Source: Allium sativum (taxonomy: Eukaryota > Streptophyta > Magnoliopsida > Asparagales > Amaryllidaceae). From it: a stretch of DNA of 64,000 nt. The position numbers and the translations under genes were made by a program. Within the stretch, counting starts at the first letter, position 1; the number at the start of each line of letters is the position of its first letter. Below are positions 10,605-23,594 of this stretch, in pieces. The DNA lies in contig CM060923.1 in the NCBI GenBank assembly GCA_030737875.1, forward strand, positions 37,068,501 to 37,132,500, in the 5' to 3' direction. Under the pieces are notes generated by a model. The model made no database searches, was not told where the DNA came from, and saw only the letters and a program-made list of their open reading frames with translations.

Positions 10605-13600
10605 GTTTATGTACATCCATTTAACAGATATAGATTGGGATGATAAATTTTACACATCGTCCAATTGCACAAATAATATTCAGTATTTGTTGGTTGAAAC
10701 CCCACACGAATATTGGGATGATATTTGACATACACTAATTCCAATTGTTTAGTTGTATGTCAATTGATTGGTTGACAGACTGTTGTAATCATTAATTATT
10801 TATATTTAATGCTTATACAGTGTAGAATTCACTCTGGATGATGGATTATTGTTTATCATTGTTGTTATACAGATGTGTCGTATGAAGTCCATATAAATAA
10901 CATTATATGTAATCGATTGTGTCTGATTCTAATTCAAAAAGAACGAATATTTTGAAACAAAGAATATTTTAAAATAAATAATATTTTAGAATAATATTCT
11001 GTAAAGGATTAAAATATGATTTTAATGTCCGATTTGGGATGGACACGAAAATATTAAAATATGTGAAGCCATGTTGTTTAGAGTTGCGTCATTTTAACTC
11101 GAACGATATTTATATTGATTTTATTCATTTTTATAATGAATATTGGAAATGAAATGATTTCAAAATCATTTATTTCGAAAATATTGTCGTTTAAATATTA
11201 TAATGATAAGGAATATTCAATTTTGATTTAAAATTGAAATAAAAGTTGGAATCATTTTAAAAACGAATTTATAAACGATTTATAAAATGCATTTTAAATG
11301 GAAATCAACAAAATATATATAAGATATATATTATATATATTTAATGGCCTGAATAGAACGAACTGCACAACGATCGTTCGCGAATTTCGGCCATTGACTT
11401 CAAAAGGATATTACGGAAGATCTAACCGTCCTATTCTCCTAAAACTGGAATGTTGGGTTCGTATCAAAAAGGGATTTCCATCAAATATAAGAGATTTGAA
11501 ATTAGCGGTTGGGTTTGTTATTATGTCCAAATAAAATTTGGAATAGGTCGCTGTAAGTGCAGTTCGATGATCGTTTATGGAAATCGACTGAAAGGGCCTT
11601 AATAAAGTTATTAAAAATATTAATAATTTGTGTAAAAACGTAATAAATGATTTGGAAAGAATTAGGATGAAAAATTCCATGTTTGTAAAGATAAAAGTAT
11701 ATTTTTATCAAAACGAACTAGTAATTAACTAAATTTGAAATCCAATAATTTTTAAATAAAATAAATTGGATTTGTGAATGGTTTTAATCTAATCAGGAAT
11801 TTCCAATATATAAATTAGTGTGTATTTGAATAGAAATCAACTTCGGGATATTTCGATATTGAATTCCATGACTATACAGATATTGTGGAGAAATTTGGTA
11901 GATAGATATATATCGTTATTCCCCATACGTTATGTGTTGGTTTCATAATTTGATATTGAATGTAAGCAGATATAATTTCTGTTTAGAGTCTTATATTTAA
12001 AATCAAATTGGGTTATGGGTTTGTTGTGAATGGTGTCTTAATTAACACTATTCTTAAACCCCGTGTGAAAAGAATAAAATTTTTAATTAAAATTATTAGA
12101 GTTTCCAGTTATATTGAGTAATTAGAATAAAATGGAATGTGAATTGGGTTTATTATGAATTGTGTTTTTAATGACATTCGTTCTTTAACCCGATTGACAG
12201 TGAAATGTGATTTGGAATATATAAATCTTTTGTTAAGATTTAACGGAAATTTTCCAAAGCAAAGTTTTCCAATTTAATAATCCAATTTAATATATTAAAT
12301 TGGAATTGAATGGAATTCGATTTGGTAATAATCGAAGTGAGCTTCTGTGGAGGAACACTGTTAATATATATATATATATGGAGTTTAAAAGGCTTTGTCT
12401 TTATTTCGTTCATATTATTAGTCGGATACGGAAATTGATATCGATTATATATTGATCTGTTTTCCGTGAAGATTCCATAATTAATGGAATGTGAATTTGG
12501 GTTTATCGTGAACTGTGTTTTAAATGACATTGATTCTTTAACCCAATTAAATACATGATTTCATGTCTAACATTATATTTCAAACTGTATTGTTGATCTC
12601 TGCTAAATATATATCTGTTTGGTCAGAGAATTTATTCTCTTGCTTAACACCCTTCTCTGAGACGTACGAGCTTAGAGGTTATATATCGAAAGAAATCAGT
12701 GGTACGGTGTAGATTGTCCATGCGACATGTTTGTGTTTCCAAAGTTATTTAATCATTAAATAATGATTGTTGGAAGATTAAAATTAAGTGGAGTCTTAAT
12801 GAATCATTAATTAGATTTGAATGTGAAAATGATAATTTAAATTATCAAATTTGGGAAATGATCGAGAATGGAGTACCACCAGTTTTACCCCAAGCGATAG
12901 ATAAATCTTTAATTAGATTTGAACGTGAAATGGTAATTAAATTTACCGATTACACCGTAGTGTTAGATATGGAGTATTACCAGTTTTGCTCCATAGGATG
13001 AGTAGGTTGGGATTAGAAAATAAAACAAATGATTACTTCATTAAGATGCGCTAATCCTGACTAGTTGATAAACATTAATTTGGCTCAGAAATGATATCCA
13101 AAGGAAGATTAAAGAGTAAATTTAAGAGAATTTAACTTTGATAAAATTAATGGGAACCTTTCCCAAAGGATATGAATATTTGAATAAAAGAATATTTAGA
13201 ATTGGAATGAGGCGTATGTTGTGTTTTTATAGCACTTGATTATAAGACACTTGAATTATTCGGAAAGGCCGGGTTTATACCCATTTTGAGTAATCTATTC
13301 GACGATAAATCGACGATGAAGATGGTGGTTGAAAACTAGAGTTATTCACATTGGTTGGATGATTACTGATGTATTGATTAAGCTGTACACCCAAGACAAT
13401 GTAATAAGTGGTGATCGTCTAGACGTACTTGGAGATCGACCGGATATGCGAGGACCTCTCTCCTGTATTGGACACATGGGACAAGGAATAAGGTGCTTCC
13501 GGTTTCGTTCAGACCCAGAACGAACTAGTAAATGAATGGGTGTCTGACATTGGATTTTATTCCTTGTAGATTGATCTCTATTAAATATATATCTATTTGG

Positions 13601-14931
13601 TGGTGGAGAATTTATTCTTTGCTTAACACCTTTCTCTAAGACGTATGAGCTTAGAGGTTATATATCGATAGACATCGGTCGCATGGCATGAATTGTTAGT
13701 GTGGCATGCAGAGATGCAAATGATAAGGGCTGCTGTTGAAAACCAAAGTCTTGTGGTGGATGATCAAAGCACGACTTTAAATAGCATAGCTTTGTGTATA
13801 GCATTAATTCGCGAGCCTCACGCCCCGGTATGAGTCTAAAACAGGATCAGGGACGTAGGGAGAACACGACGTTTCTTTCTAGCTATGGGTGGTGTCATGG
13901 TATGGAGCCCAGACATTTATATTTTTCCCTAAGTGGATGATGGATTGCGAGGCGCCTCGGATATATCAGTTACTATGGAGCCGATGGATAAGTCCTATAG
14001 GACCAGGAAATGTGTGTTCAGGAATAACTAATCCACTAACGTAAATGTGGACCTGCACTGCAGGAACCAAGGGTCCATTGCGGGGGATCCGGAGGCATTT
14101 TATAGAGTGTCTCGAATCGGAAGGAGCCATCACTAGCCTTGACTCATGATGGAAATCCAACTTCCAATACGTGACATTTCAGATTTAATCGTAAAACTAG
14201 TATGGCGACATAGTAGCATGGGATACTATGCTGTCTATGATTGATACATTTATATTTGAAGCGATTTTCACACTACATACTTAAAGCAATATCAAAGAGA
14301 TTTGTTTTAAACATACCAAGCATGTTTGGCTATTATTAGGGAAAACTCTATCCTCCTGCTTGCGTTGCATTATGTGATGGGACCTGAGTCTTATAATAGC
14401 TTCATTTTTCTAAAAAGCATTGCGTTGTTTGTTTTATGCACTGGTATTCTCGGGAGGAAACTCGTTCCGTTTTATACGGCGTGGTCCTTTGATTTACTTT
14501 ATCTTTAAAGTAAAGTTTTAAGTAACTGTTTTAGTTCTCACACCAGTCCCATGACTGACCTAGAGTTTATTGTTTTGGCCTAAACTCTAGGTGCCCCAAT
14601 TTTCCACACAAGCAGCTAGTAGTTATGGTTTTGTAGATATTATATTCACAGGATCCTGGATTTATAGCGGGAGCTATATTCGAAAATCCCTGTGTCCGTG
14701 TATTCCTTTCAGTTATGTTATGTATCCTTTTTTCGCTGCATTGTAAATTTAAATCCCTGATATTTTTCTGCTGTACATTATTTATTCATACTCTGTTATA
14801 TTCTTGTACTCTGATGTAATTGTTGTAATAGCAATGAAATGTTCTGTCGTTTTCATTCTGATCAGTCTTGTTCTCAAAGCAGTTCGCCTTCTTGTTTGGT
14901 TTAGGCCTGCCAGGAAGTTCGGATTGCTACA
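10605..14931 (+). repeat. Element A 3' LTR, distal part (after B)
   Basis: It continues element A's LTR from the point interrupted by B to the LTR end ...GCTACA. It contains three GGGTT...AACCC hairpin modules (about 12015-12062, 12155-12200, 12498-12543). It also contains the sequence repeated near 200-310, 12590-12690 and 13555-13670 (TTATTCT...CTTAACACC...GAGGTTATATATCG type). The tail from 13354 repeats 1-1567. ORFs here (for example 11298-11534) are not conserved with B or C. Confidence 0.85.
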
Positions 14932-15537
14932 CATTATTTATGATTCAATATTACTTATTTCATTTCATAAGTTCGCCTCATTCTTTCTTATTTAATCATA
15001 ATTCCATCTTATACTGTTCGCTATAGCTTATCGTTTTTTGCTTATTAACTTAGTTCTCTTAACTAAGCTTTACTAATAAGTTCCCTTTCCATTTATTATA
15101 ATCTATGTTATAATTTCCTCTTGTCCCTAGGACAAGCCTAAACATATTATTCTTATCAGCAGATTCCAGACTTCCAAGTTTACATATTACTTAATTTATA
15201 ATTAGGTACAACTTCTTGCATTTCATAAATTTTCCCTTATTTACTGATTACTTACAATTAAGTACCACTTATCTCATTACACAAGTTATCTCAATTTCTC
15301 ACTAGTTTATTATAACCTAAATTATAATATCCACTTGTCCCTAGGACAAGTCTACCTATTATATAACATTCTCATTAATGTAATTAATTATACTATGTTA
15401 TTATCATTCCCCGTTCATTCCATTTCCTTTACCGTTGTAATTATCTTTCATTCAGTTCCATTCATTTCCATTAATTACCATTAATGCCATTTATTTCTAT
15501 CCTTATATATATATATATATATGTGCTTATGTACTAG

Positions 15538-15755
15538 ACCTCTCACATTAAGCCTACCACTTGTGGATGCTGGATTTGTCGGGCGGTTCTGGGCAGACTT
15601 CTTCCACAAGTTGACTTAACTTCGTGTCTTAGCACCGCTACATGTTTTATTTATGCACTTAGACCACCTCACATTAGACTTACCACTTGTGGATGCTGGA
15701 TATGCCAGGCGGTTCCGGGCAGACTTCTACCACAGGTAATTTAACATCGTGTCTA
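15538..15755 (-). repeat. Two copies of the ~95-nt structured module (E 3' LTR)
   Basis: Each copy has arms near the ends (TTAAG/CTTAA and CTTGTGG/CCACAAG in the first) around a conserved GC-rich centre containing GGGCGGTTC/GGGCAGACTT-type sequence. In reverse complement they match the three copies in F's LTR (32941-33280) in the same sense relative to element transcription. Confidence 0.75.
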
Positions 15756-16563
15756 AGCTCGGTTACAGTTTCCTGTTTACTGTAAATTTTCTATGTAATT
15801 TAGGTATGTCTATTCTTTCAAGTCCATATTTTACATGTCATCGTATTAAACCCATTTTATGTCACATGTTCTTTTTAACATATAATAAATTCTATTATAA
15901 CATGTAATCGTTTTAATCATGTAATTGGTCAAATCAAACAAACTAACATGTAATTTTCTTAGTTTCTACCGCTAATGGTCCAGGTACATAAATATCACAA
16001 GCTAACATGGAATTGAAGCAACAGTAATCGCTACACATATTTTAACAAGTTTATATTTCAACATATGAATTTTTCAACATATTGATATCTTAGCATATTA
16101 ATATTCCAACAAGTCATATTCATCACTTTAATCTTTTTAACATATGTTTAAACATTTCAGCATCTCATAATAGGGAATGTCAAATGATAATATATCATTA
16201 TCAATAATGATATAGCTTAAATCCACTTACCTAATTTACTTTCCAAATCCTGGATCTGGTCCAGATGTAGGATTCCATTGTTTTCCCCTAATTGGATTCA
16301 GAACCTAACAACCATGGATTCGTAATTTCTCACTAGAAGAATATGGGAAGAAAGAGGAAGAAAATTGAATAGACCAGATCTAGAAAATTACCTCACTTCG
16401 AATATGATTCTAAACACCTACTAATTTGTTTCCTTCATACCTTGATTCTGAATTTCCTAAACTAATTATCTTATTTTTCTAAATAGATTTGAAGAGGAGA
16501 AAGAATTGCAGAGCTTGGACGTTATCTCAAAGAATGTGAGATTTAGGCTAGTCCCTGCTGGCT

Positions 16564-16571
16564 TATTTATA
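16564..16571 (-). promoter_or_regulatory. Element E TATA box (3' LTR)
   Basis: TATAAATA on the minus strand, conserved at 60779-60786 in the other LTR, with the GTCGAC cluster 100-190 bp upstream. Confidence 0.6.
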
Positions 16572-16672
16572 GGTGTTCAGGATCTTATCGTACACACAGT
16601 GCCGAGTCAGCATTCAAAATTGGTTAAGAAAACAATCCAGATTCGTCAAAGATTCTGAACAGGTCTAAGGGG

Positions 16673-16753
16673 GTCGACACCGGGGTCGACATTGGGGTTG
16701 ACACCCCCTTATGGGGTCGACCCATGGGTCGACATCCACATAAAGGGGTCGAC
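16673..16753. promoter_or_regulatory. GTCGAC palindrome cluster upstream of E TATA
   Basis: Five perfect GTCGAC sites (16673, 16685, 16716, 16728, 16748) plus one GTTGAC in about 80 bp, in a locally AT-rich LTR. The second E LTR keeps four (60889, 60901, 60931, 60951). G has seven in the corresponding upstream position. Confidence 0.6.
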
Positions 16754-16820
16754 CCTATGGGGTCGGATGCTGAAAATTGACACTGGTGCACTTCACAAGT
16801 GCGCCAGTGCAAAAATGCCT

Positions 16821-16843
16821 TGGCGCACTTGCCAAGTGCGCCA
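16821..16843. repeat. Perfect 11-bp-arm palindrome in E LTR
   Basis: TGGCGCACTTG and CAAGTGCGCCA flank a single C. The copy in the 5' LTR (about 61023-61045) is decayed on one arm. It lies upstream of the GTCGAC cluster in the element sense. Confidence 0.75.
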
Positions 16844-17206
16844 GTTGTTCTGGCCTGCTTCCTGTTTTCCTCGTCAAACTTCTACCGTCCAAAACTTCTT
16901 TGTACGTACCGTTTTACGCAAACTCGGAGTCTATCTAAACCAAAATTCCAAGACGAACGCAATGGTACAATCCGTTTTACTTAATTACGAATATTTAGTT
17001 AAGTTATTCTCATTTTATTATTAATGCGTAATATATGTAAATCAGTACATGCAACTTGTTTACACTCCATGCAACCAATCCTTTCTTTCTTTTAATGCAT
17101 GCATTACATTTTTATTTATGTTAATCTTTTTCTTCTTTTAAATGTTTATGTCTATGCATATATATACACATATGCATTATTTAGTTATATAATGTGGGAT
17201 GTTACA

Positions 17207-17217
17207 TTCTCCCACCG
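17207..17217 (-). other. Element E polypurine tract
   Basis: CGGTGGGAGAA on the minus strand touches the LTR start TGTAACATCCC. The upstream TTTCGGGGATGAAATTTC-type sequence is the usual end of Tekay-type interiors. Confidence 0.85.
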
Positions 17218-18318
17218 TTAGGAAATTTCATCCCCGAAATTTGATAAGGGTAAAAAAATCAGTTAACCCCTCACATAATATACATCCATCATGTGTGAAT
17301 CCAATTTTTGCAAATATTGTGCACTTGTGCAAAGTGAAATACAACATAATAATACATTGTATGCCTAAGCGGTAGCTTCTATGTGTGTGCAAATTTTTCA
17401 AAAAAAATCATTTAAAATATGATGCTCACATCCTAAATAGACTGGCAGTTCTATATGAATGCAATATTTGAAAATCAAAATATATTTTCATCCAAAATTC
17501 CCACATTCTTGTAGAGCAAGAGCGCAGTTCATCCAATTGTTGCTTCCAAAATCCTACCAAACAACTTTATTTTTTCGAATTTTAGAAAAATATAATTTTC
17601 TAAATTCGATTTCTTATGTTAAAAAAAGGCGGAAAACAGAAAACTACACATCTCCCATTTTTCTTTTTCGATCTTTTTCCAACCGTACTTGGATTTTATG
17701 AAACTATTTATCTAGATTCCCCTATTTTCCCATCCAAGTACAACCCACATAAGAAAATTTTCTCTGTTGTAGCTTTTCTTTTTCATCTTATCTTGGAAAT
17801 TTTTACTCTTATTCATCTTTTCTCATAATTATCAAGTTTGTCGCTTTCTGAATTTGTTGTTTCCTTTTTTAGTATTACCATTTCTCCTTTCTTAGCTTAT
17901 TTAATCATCTGATCTAAGTTTAATTTCAAATAAGCCTTCTAGTCTTTCAACTAAAACAGGAAAACAGACGCGCTACACAACTACAACTAAGGGCCAAGAA
18001 TCTCTAGACTATGTCCCCCTCAGACAGAAAAGTCCAAACCATGGTATCCACGACAGGTTTAGGTGTTACCCTATTTACCCAACAAGAACAAAATAACAAA
18101 AAAATCCCATCAGAAATGTAATAACGAGTTTTACCCCTAACATGAAAATTAGCAATAGGATCTAAACACTTACTTGCCCTTTTTCTATCTAGTAGTCACC
18201 ACTAATTCTAACTATGTACCACTAATCATTTCAAGCAACATCCTAGGCTTTTCAAAGCTTACGCATACTACGGGAACTTACCATTATTCCAAGATAATTC
18301 TCTCTATTTACTTCATAG
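17207..18318 (-). mobile_element. Element E internal region, left part
   Basis: Non-coding, AT-rich sequence between the PPT and the D insertion. No reading frame (for example 17459-17701) carries a known motif. The last five bases, CATAG (18314-18318), form the left target-site duplication of D. The interior resumes at 56274. Confidence 0.8.
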
Positions 18319-20370
18319 TGTAACGAACTGAGGAATTCGATGCTCGAATTACAACAATAATACATAACCTATATCACTTGTCGGAACATTAGTAATGAAA
18401 ACACCGGATAGTTAATGAAAAAAACCAGAGGGTGAGATAAGAAAGAAAATTTAGAATAGAAGAAGAACACAACAACATCAGAGTCTCACATCGCAGCGGA
18501 ATAAAATATAATAGAAACAAAACTTTACTGAGAGCTTTAAAATAAAACTTACAATCATCAGAGTACAGCAATACATATGGACAGTTATTTTAATGTGTCC
18601 TCATATACAACACACAACGGAATAAATAAAAGATATCACCCATCTGAACTCCTCCATCTTATCTTCAGACTTCACAGCATTCGATAACCTGAACCTGTAC
18701 AACTCGGTCTAACCCGAGCATTTACAAAACGCCGGATCAGTCTGGTGAACTAGAGTGAGAAAACTTGCTAAGTTTAAAAACATCACCCAACTTGATTTTA
18801 AAGTCAAAACCATTTCTTTTTAGAAATCATAGCTTATTCTGATATTATAATAGTGTCTTCACACAAATAAATATCAGTCTAGCGGAATGCTTGCATCTAA
18901 CATTCCACATATATAGTATACAATCAAAACCCGCGGGCTCTTATTGGAGATTGGATTTCCAACTATGACAAGGTATGGAACCACCTTCCGATAGTGTATC
19001 TCTAAAGGTGAATACACTAGGTTCAACAAGAACATCTTGCAACCCGGCCACACATGACCGACCACTCATTTCGCTTGAATGTGTCAAATGTATATCGCCA
19101 ACAGTTGGGAGCTACCCTACCGTTTCCCAAAAAGGGACAGCATCAAAATAGATTAAAGAAGGAAATGAATTATCTCTAGATAGGTGATTATACACCATAC
19201 TTGAGTGCGATCCACTTAGCCATGCCACCTGCCCGATTTTTGTCATTTCCCAGTTGAAGAGGCTTGAGGTTTAACACTACCTTTAGCACACATATCATTA
19301 TTCACTTTGAATACCACATCGTCAGATCCACCAAATCACTAATTGACGTCCACAACCATACTCTGGTTGTTAAGCTAAGAGAAAGTATACAGCCTTCTCT
19401 GCCGCTAACAGAATTACGTTTGTAAAAATCAACTTACGTGATTCTTAAGAAATATTCTGTCAAACACTCGTCTATACAAGTCATGCAGGAACAGGATGAA
19501 CCGAAGGTACCATCCTACCACATTCTAAGTATCACCCTAGAGATCAATAACAAGTGGTCCTTGCAAATCCGTAGACTTCAGTCACGACATAACCCCAATA
19601 TATCTCTGGGTCGAATCAGAGATTTTAAGTGGTTGTTCTGTTTTATGAAGATATTTCTCCATCTCGATCAGCATTTGATATCTTCAACATTTTCGTATTT
19701 GCTGGTCGAAATGATATTCGAATATAAATTTGATCCCGGTCTTTCCGTACCAACAATCGTATCGGCCCGATTTGATAGTCGATTATTTAACTACCAAATA
19801 AACAACCATTCAACAATAAAATAAAATATATTTATTGTTTTAGTACTTAGCATCATTTGGCTTATTTAATTAAAAATAATTGAATAACAGTTAATTTAAA
19901 TATTCCAATATTTGGAAATAACATTACACTTCTTACTAATATCAGCAAAACCCTTTCATTCTAATAATTCTAATAATTCGAAAAATATACTATAACACTA
20001 TCTTATATTCCGTTTTATTATCATTTTCCTAACGTTATCCATTTTCTAAACCAGGAAATCAGTTTAACTTCTTATTCGTAAAAATAATTATTTCGATAAT
20101 CTTTTTTGTTTCAATACTTGAAAACCATAATCCACACTTTCCTTTTAGAATAAAACCATTCTAATTCTCTTTTTCTCACTTCGAAAATATCATTACCTAT
20201 TCACATAATCTCCTTTTCATTTCTGTTACCCTAGAAATCTCATATTATATATTCTTAAATCTTTTATTTCCTTATTCTCTTTTGAAAATATCTTTTTATC
20301 CTTTCTCAAGCTTTCTATTTCCGATTTACTTTAGAAATATCTTTTATCTGTGCATTGCCGTATTTCAGCA

Positions 20371-20491
20371 TTCATTAGTCCTTGACCGTAAATTGGTAAG
20401 AGAATAATCCTCTGAGTATCAACCTCGGAGATTGAAATCAACATCAGATTAACACTCAGAAAATCACTCAACTCAAACAATCAACAGTTAG
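20371..20491 (-). repeat. Core module shared by B, C, D and F LTRs (D 3' LTR copy)
   Basis: Plus-strand hallmarks in order: ACCGTAAATTGGTAAGAG, AATAATCC, a CAACCTCGGAG-like stretch, ATCAACATCAGATTAACAC. The same order and sense are found in B (6553-6664, 7075-7187), C (36503-36622, 44142-44261), D 5' LTR (28218-28337) and, in reverse complement, F (33341-33446, 53361-53462). Confidence 0.75.
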
Positions 20492-23166
20492 GTTTTAATT
20501 CTTATTTTTACACCTTATCGACTCATTATATTTCACTTGAAATCTATTCAACCATATTCCACTTTGAAAATCTCATTTCCATTCCCTTCACTTCATTTAA
20601 TTTCATTATTAAGTCTCACCCTTTAAAAATCGATATTTTAACTCCATGTCTCTTTTATAAATCTTATTTATGAACTCAGGTTTGATATAAATCCTTTTTA
20701 TATCTCGATTCATTTTATTTAATCCAACTGTTAAGTAACATTTCATTTAAGCCACCATTCCCGCTTAAATCTCTTTATAATTTAGTTATAAAAAGTCGGT
20801 TTTAATATAAAACCCGTTCAGATCTCCTTTCAAATTCAACTCGATTTCATTTCAAACTCTGATTACTTACTTAAATGAATTTCATATAAAAAGAAATCTC
20901 TTACATTATTATTAATTAAATTAATAATTCACTTCATTACTAATTACTGCAAAAGTAGTTAAATCCTTGATTAACTAAAATAAATAATAAACTTATCTCT
21001 ATGCCTTATTAAATTAAAACAAATGTTCGTTAAACTATTTCAATTGATTAATCGATAATAAACTAATATAATTTAAAAATCAATTCCAGTAAAAGCGGTT
21101 GACTTCATCAATCCAAAACATGGTTATCTCGTTAAACAATTCTAATTAATTCTTCCTTTAAATTAACTAATAATATAATTAATTTAAATAACTTCATTTA
21201 ATCGTTCTTCGAAACAATTAATCTAATTCTTAACTGTCGGTTAATTTCTATTCACTTGCTTATGAATCCCCTTATTTTAATAATTTTCTTTATAAAATAA
21301 TTCTATAATTATTAAAAACTTAAATAATATGCAAGAAATATTTATTTCATTTAATAAATTTCCATTTAAATAAATAACTTCAGTTATAAAATAAATTTTA
21401 TAACTTCATTCCAGTCGATTTACATGACGGTAAATCCTTATTTATAACACAACTGATTTTCAAGCCATCCGATGCCAATTACTAAACCAATACTACCCAT
21501 TAGTTTAAAACCAACAACTATTGAATTTCAGTTCAACAGTCAACAACCAAATCAATTGTCCAATCCATATTGGTGAAATAGTTCATATAATTGTGATATG
21601 AAAACAAAAATTTTGAGGAATCCCATTGGATCCCTCCAACCTGTTTTTCCCTGCATCAAATATGTTATCTCAAATAATATAATTTGAATCAATAAATAGA
21701 TATAATATTGAACAGTGAATAAATAACTGTAATTTAAACATCCATATTAAAATCTAGTACGTTCATATTATTATAAACGTAACCATCAAGGTAAGTTGCC
21801 TTGTTTGAAATTAATCGTTAAAAATACCGATTTGATTCAACTTAAATGAACATTTAATTTAATCAATACAGTTCAACACATATAAATATGTAGCATGCAT
21901 CAACCGATTAACAAACATAGCACACAAATAATAAACCCGACTTATATGAATATAAGTGGATAAACTGAGTGAGTTAAACTCACCTTGATTTGTTCGTTGA
22001 ACGGTTCGGTTACAATTAAATTAAATGGTCGTTTAATTTAACGTTAAATCCCAATTGTCTCCTGCACTGTCCAGATCAGTTCCAGTCTGTTGCGCTCGTT
22101 ACCTCGATTCCGGTAGACTTGGCTTTGTCGGATTCTAATAACCTGAGAAAGAGTTATTTAATATTTTAGTGTATTTGATATTTAAATAATTTGATCAACG
22201 TCTTAATAATAAAATTAGTAAACTAACTAAATCAATTTACTTTTGTTTGTCCTTCTCTGTGTTCCAGTTTCTTGTCTCCATGTTGAACAAAAACAGTCTA
22301 CCGCATATGCATTTTCTTCCCAATCCATCTTGTATACAGGTCCAACAAATTTATTGTTGCTTCACCACGTTGCCACTATTTCCCCACTGCTCCTTAGTCC
22401 GTTCTTTGTAATCTTTTACTGTGTTTCTTCCTCAAAATTGTAGCTCACTGTATCTGTTACCCAGCTGCTTCACTAAGGCATTGTTCCAAGAAGAATTTAA
22501 CATGCCCAATACATATTCTTCACGAATGCACCCAACTCTTCACGTAGTCTTCATGTGTAATGCTTCTTTTACCTTGTACAACACTAAGCCGACAATATGA
22601 ATGCTCCTTTCAGACCTTCCCCAATCCCACGCTTGACTTCTTTGCAACTTCGAACTAACCCATTTGCTCCATATTGTTTCCATGTGAATACAACACCCCC
22701 CATTGACTCCATTCACATCATTCATTCCATCCAAGTTTTTCCGGTATGGACATCACTATTTCACTGTTGCTTTGGAAAATTGGTGTCCATTTACTCAACC
22801 TCTCACGTAACTTCATGAATCCTGCTCCATTCAATTACACTAGCACCCATCCCCTTCAGCTCTCGTATTTCCCTTACTTTCCAACCCTATGTCATTCAAA
22901 TAGCTCCACAAAAGAAGACGTCCCTACTGAAATACATGCTGTATACATTTCCATTAATTCGAACATGATACCACGCACGTTCCACATCATCAATCTATAG
23001 TCCGTGCTGACCTCGACCCATGCTGCTCCGGCAATAGAAAAGACTCATGCCATCAGCATGCACCGCCAGAAAATCCCACCCTCATCGCCAAAATGCACCA
23101 CCCTGTTTCTTCCCAAATCTCACTGCATGTCACCTTCCATGCACGGTTCCACCTTCGCCTGACCCA

Positions 23167-23176
23167 TTTATATATA
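23167..23176 (-). promoter_or_regulatory. Candidate element D TATA box
   Basis: TATATATAAA on the minus strand, conserved in the 5' LTR at about 30484-30495. It lies about 1.6 kb from the LTR start in the element sense. Inferred from sequence and conservation only. Confidence 0.4.
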
Positions 23177-23589
23177 TTTCTTTTCATTGCGTTAAAACTA
23201 ACGCCTTCCAATAGCTTCCTTTTCATTTCAAATCGCAACTGTTCTGAAACCAAACTTGCCTTATTTTATATTGTGGGAAGATTTTTCAGTTTATTTAGTC
23301 GCAGGAAATTTTGGTTTTATTTCTGGAAAATGGTCTAATGAAGGAATGCTTGCTCGCATATAAATACATGGAGACGGGAGCCTTAAGGGTTAAGTAAAAG
23401 GCATAGACATGATTTTTCTTTAAGCATGTTTAGGCGGGTACAAGCTATATCGTAGGATATTGAAATTTCCGCATACTTCATCAGTAAGGAATAGCGGCAG
23501 AAAAGACTGGTAGGTTTAGACGTGATTGTTGTACTTCACCTTACCTAATGGCTAAGTTTACATGTATTTTAAATATTGTTATTTAAAGA

Positions 23590-23594
23590 CAATA
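23590..23594. other. Empty site corresponding to the F insertion
   Basis: AAAGA-CAATA-CGCGAAGG is uninterrupted here. In D's other LTR the same sequence is split by F with CAATA on both sides (30909-30913 and 55071-55075). Confidence 0.93.

Larger units (their letters stand above)
1..14931 (+). mobile_element. Element A: non-autonomous giant-LTR retrotransposon, left end outside window, split by B
   Basis: Plus-strand LTR element. Positions 1-1567 are the tail of its 5' LTR and match about 13354-14931, the tail of its 3' LTR, with roughly 10% difference by eye. Between the LTRs lie a PBS (1570-1581), a 1-kb non-coding interior and a PPT (2609-2621). The 3' LTR is cut in two by element B. The right end ...GCTACA is followed by CATTA. 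The same stretch of E's intact 5' LTR at 59150-59154 has CATTA uninterrupted, so A inserted into E's 3' LTR. The matching left duplication lies outside the window. No protein-coding remnant is visible. A belongs to the same family as B and C and is much older than C by LTR divergence. Confidence 0.85.
14932..17206 (-). repeat. Element E 3' LTR (promoter-proximal part)
   Basis: Aligns along its length with 59150-61407. In the minus sense it starts TGTAACATCCCAC at 17206. It holds a TATA box (16564-16571), a GTCGAC cluster (16673-16753), a perfect 11-bp-arm palindrome (16821-16843) and two copies of the structured module shared with F (15538-15755). The left limit is where A inserted. Confidence 0.87.
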
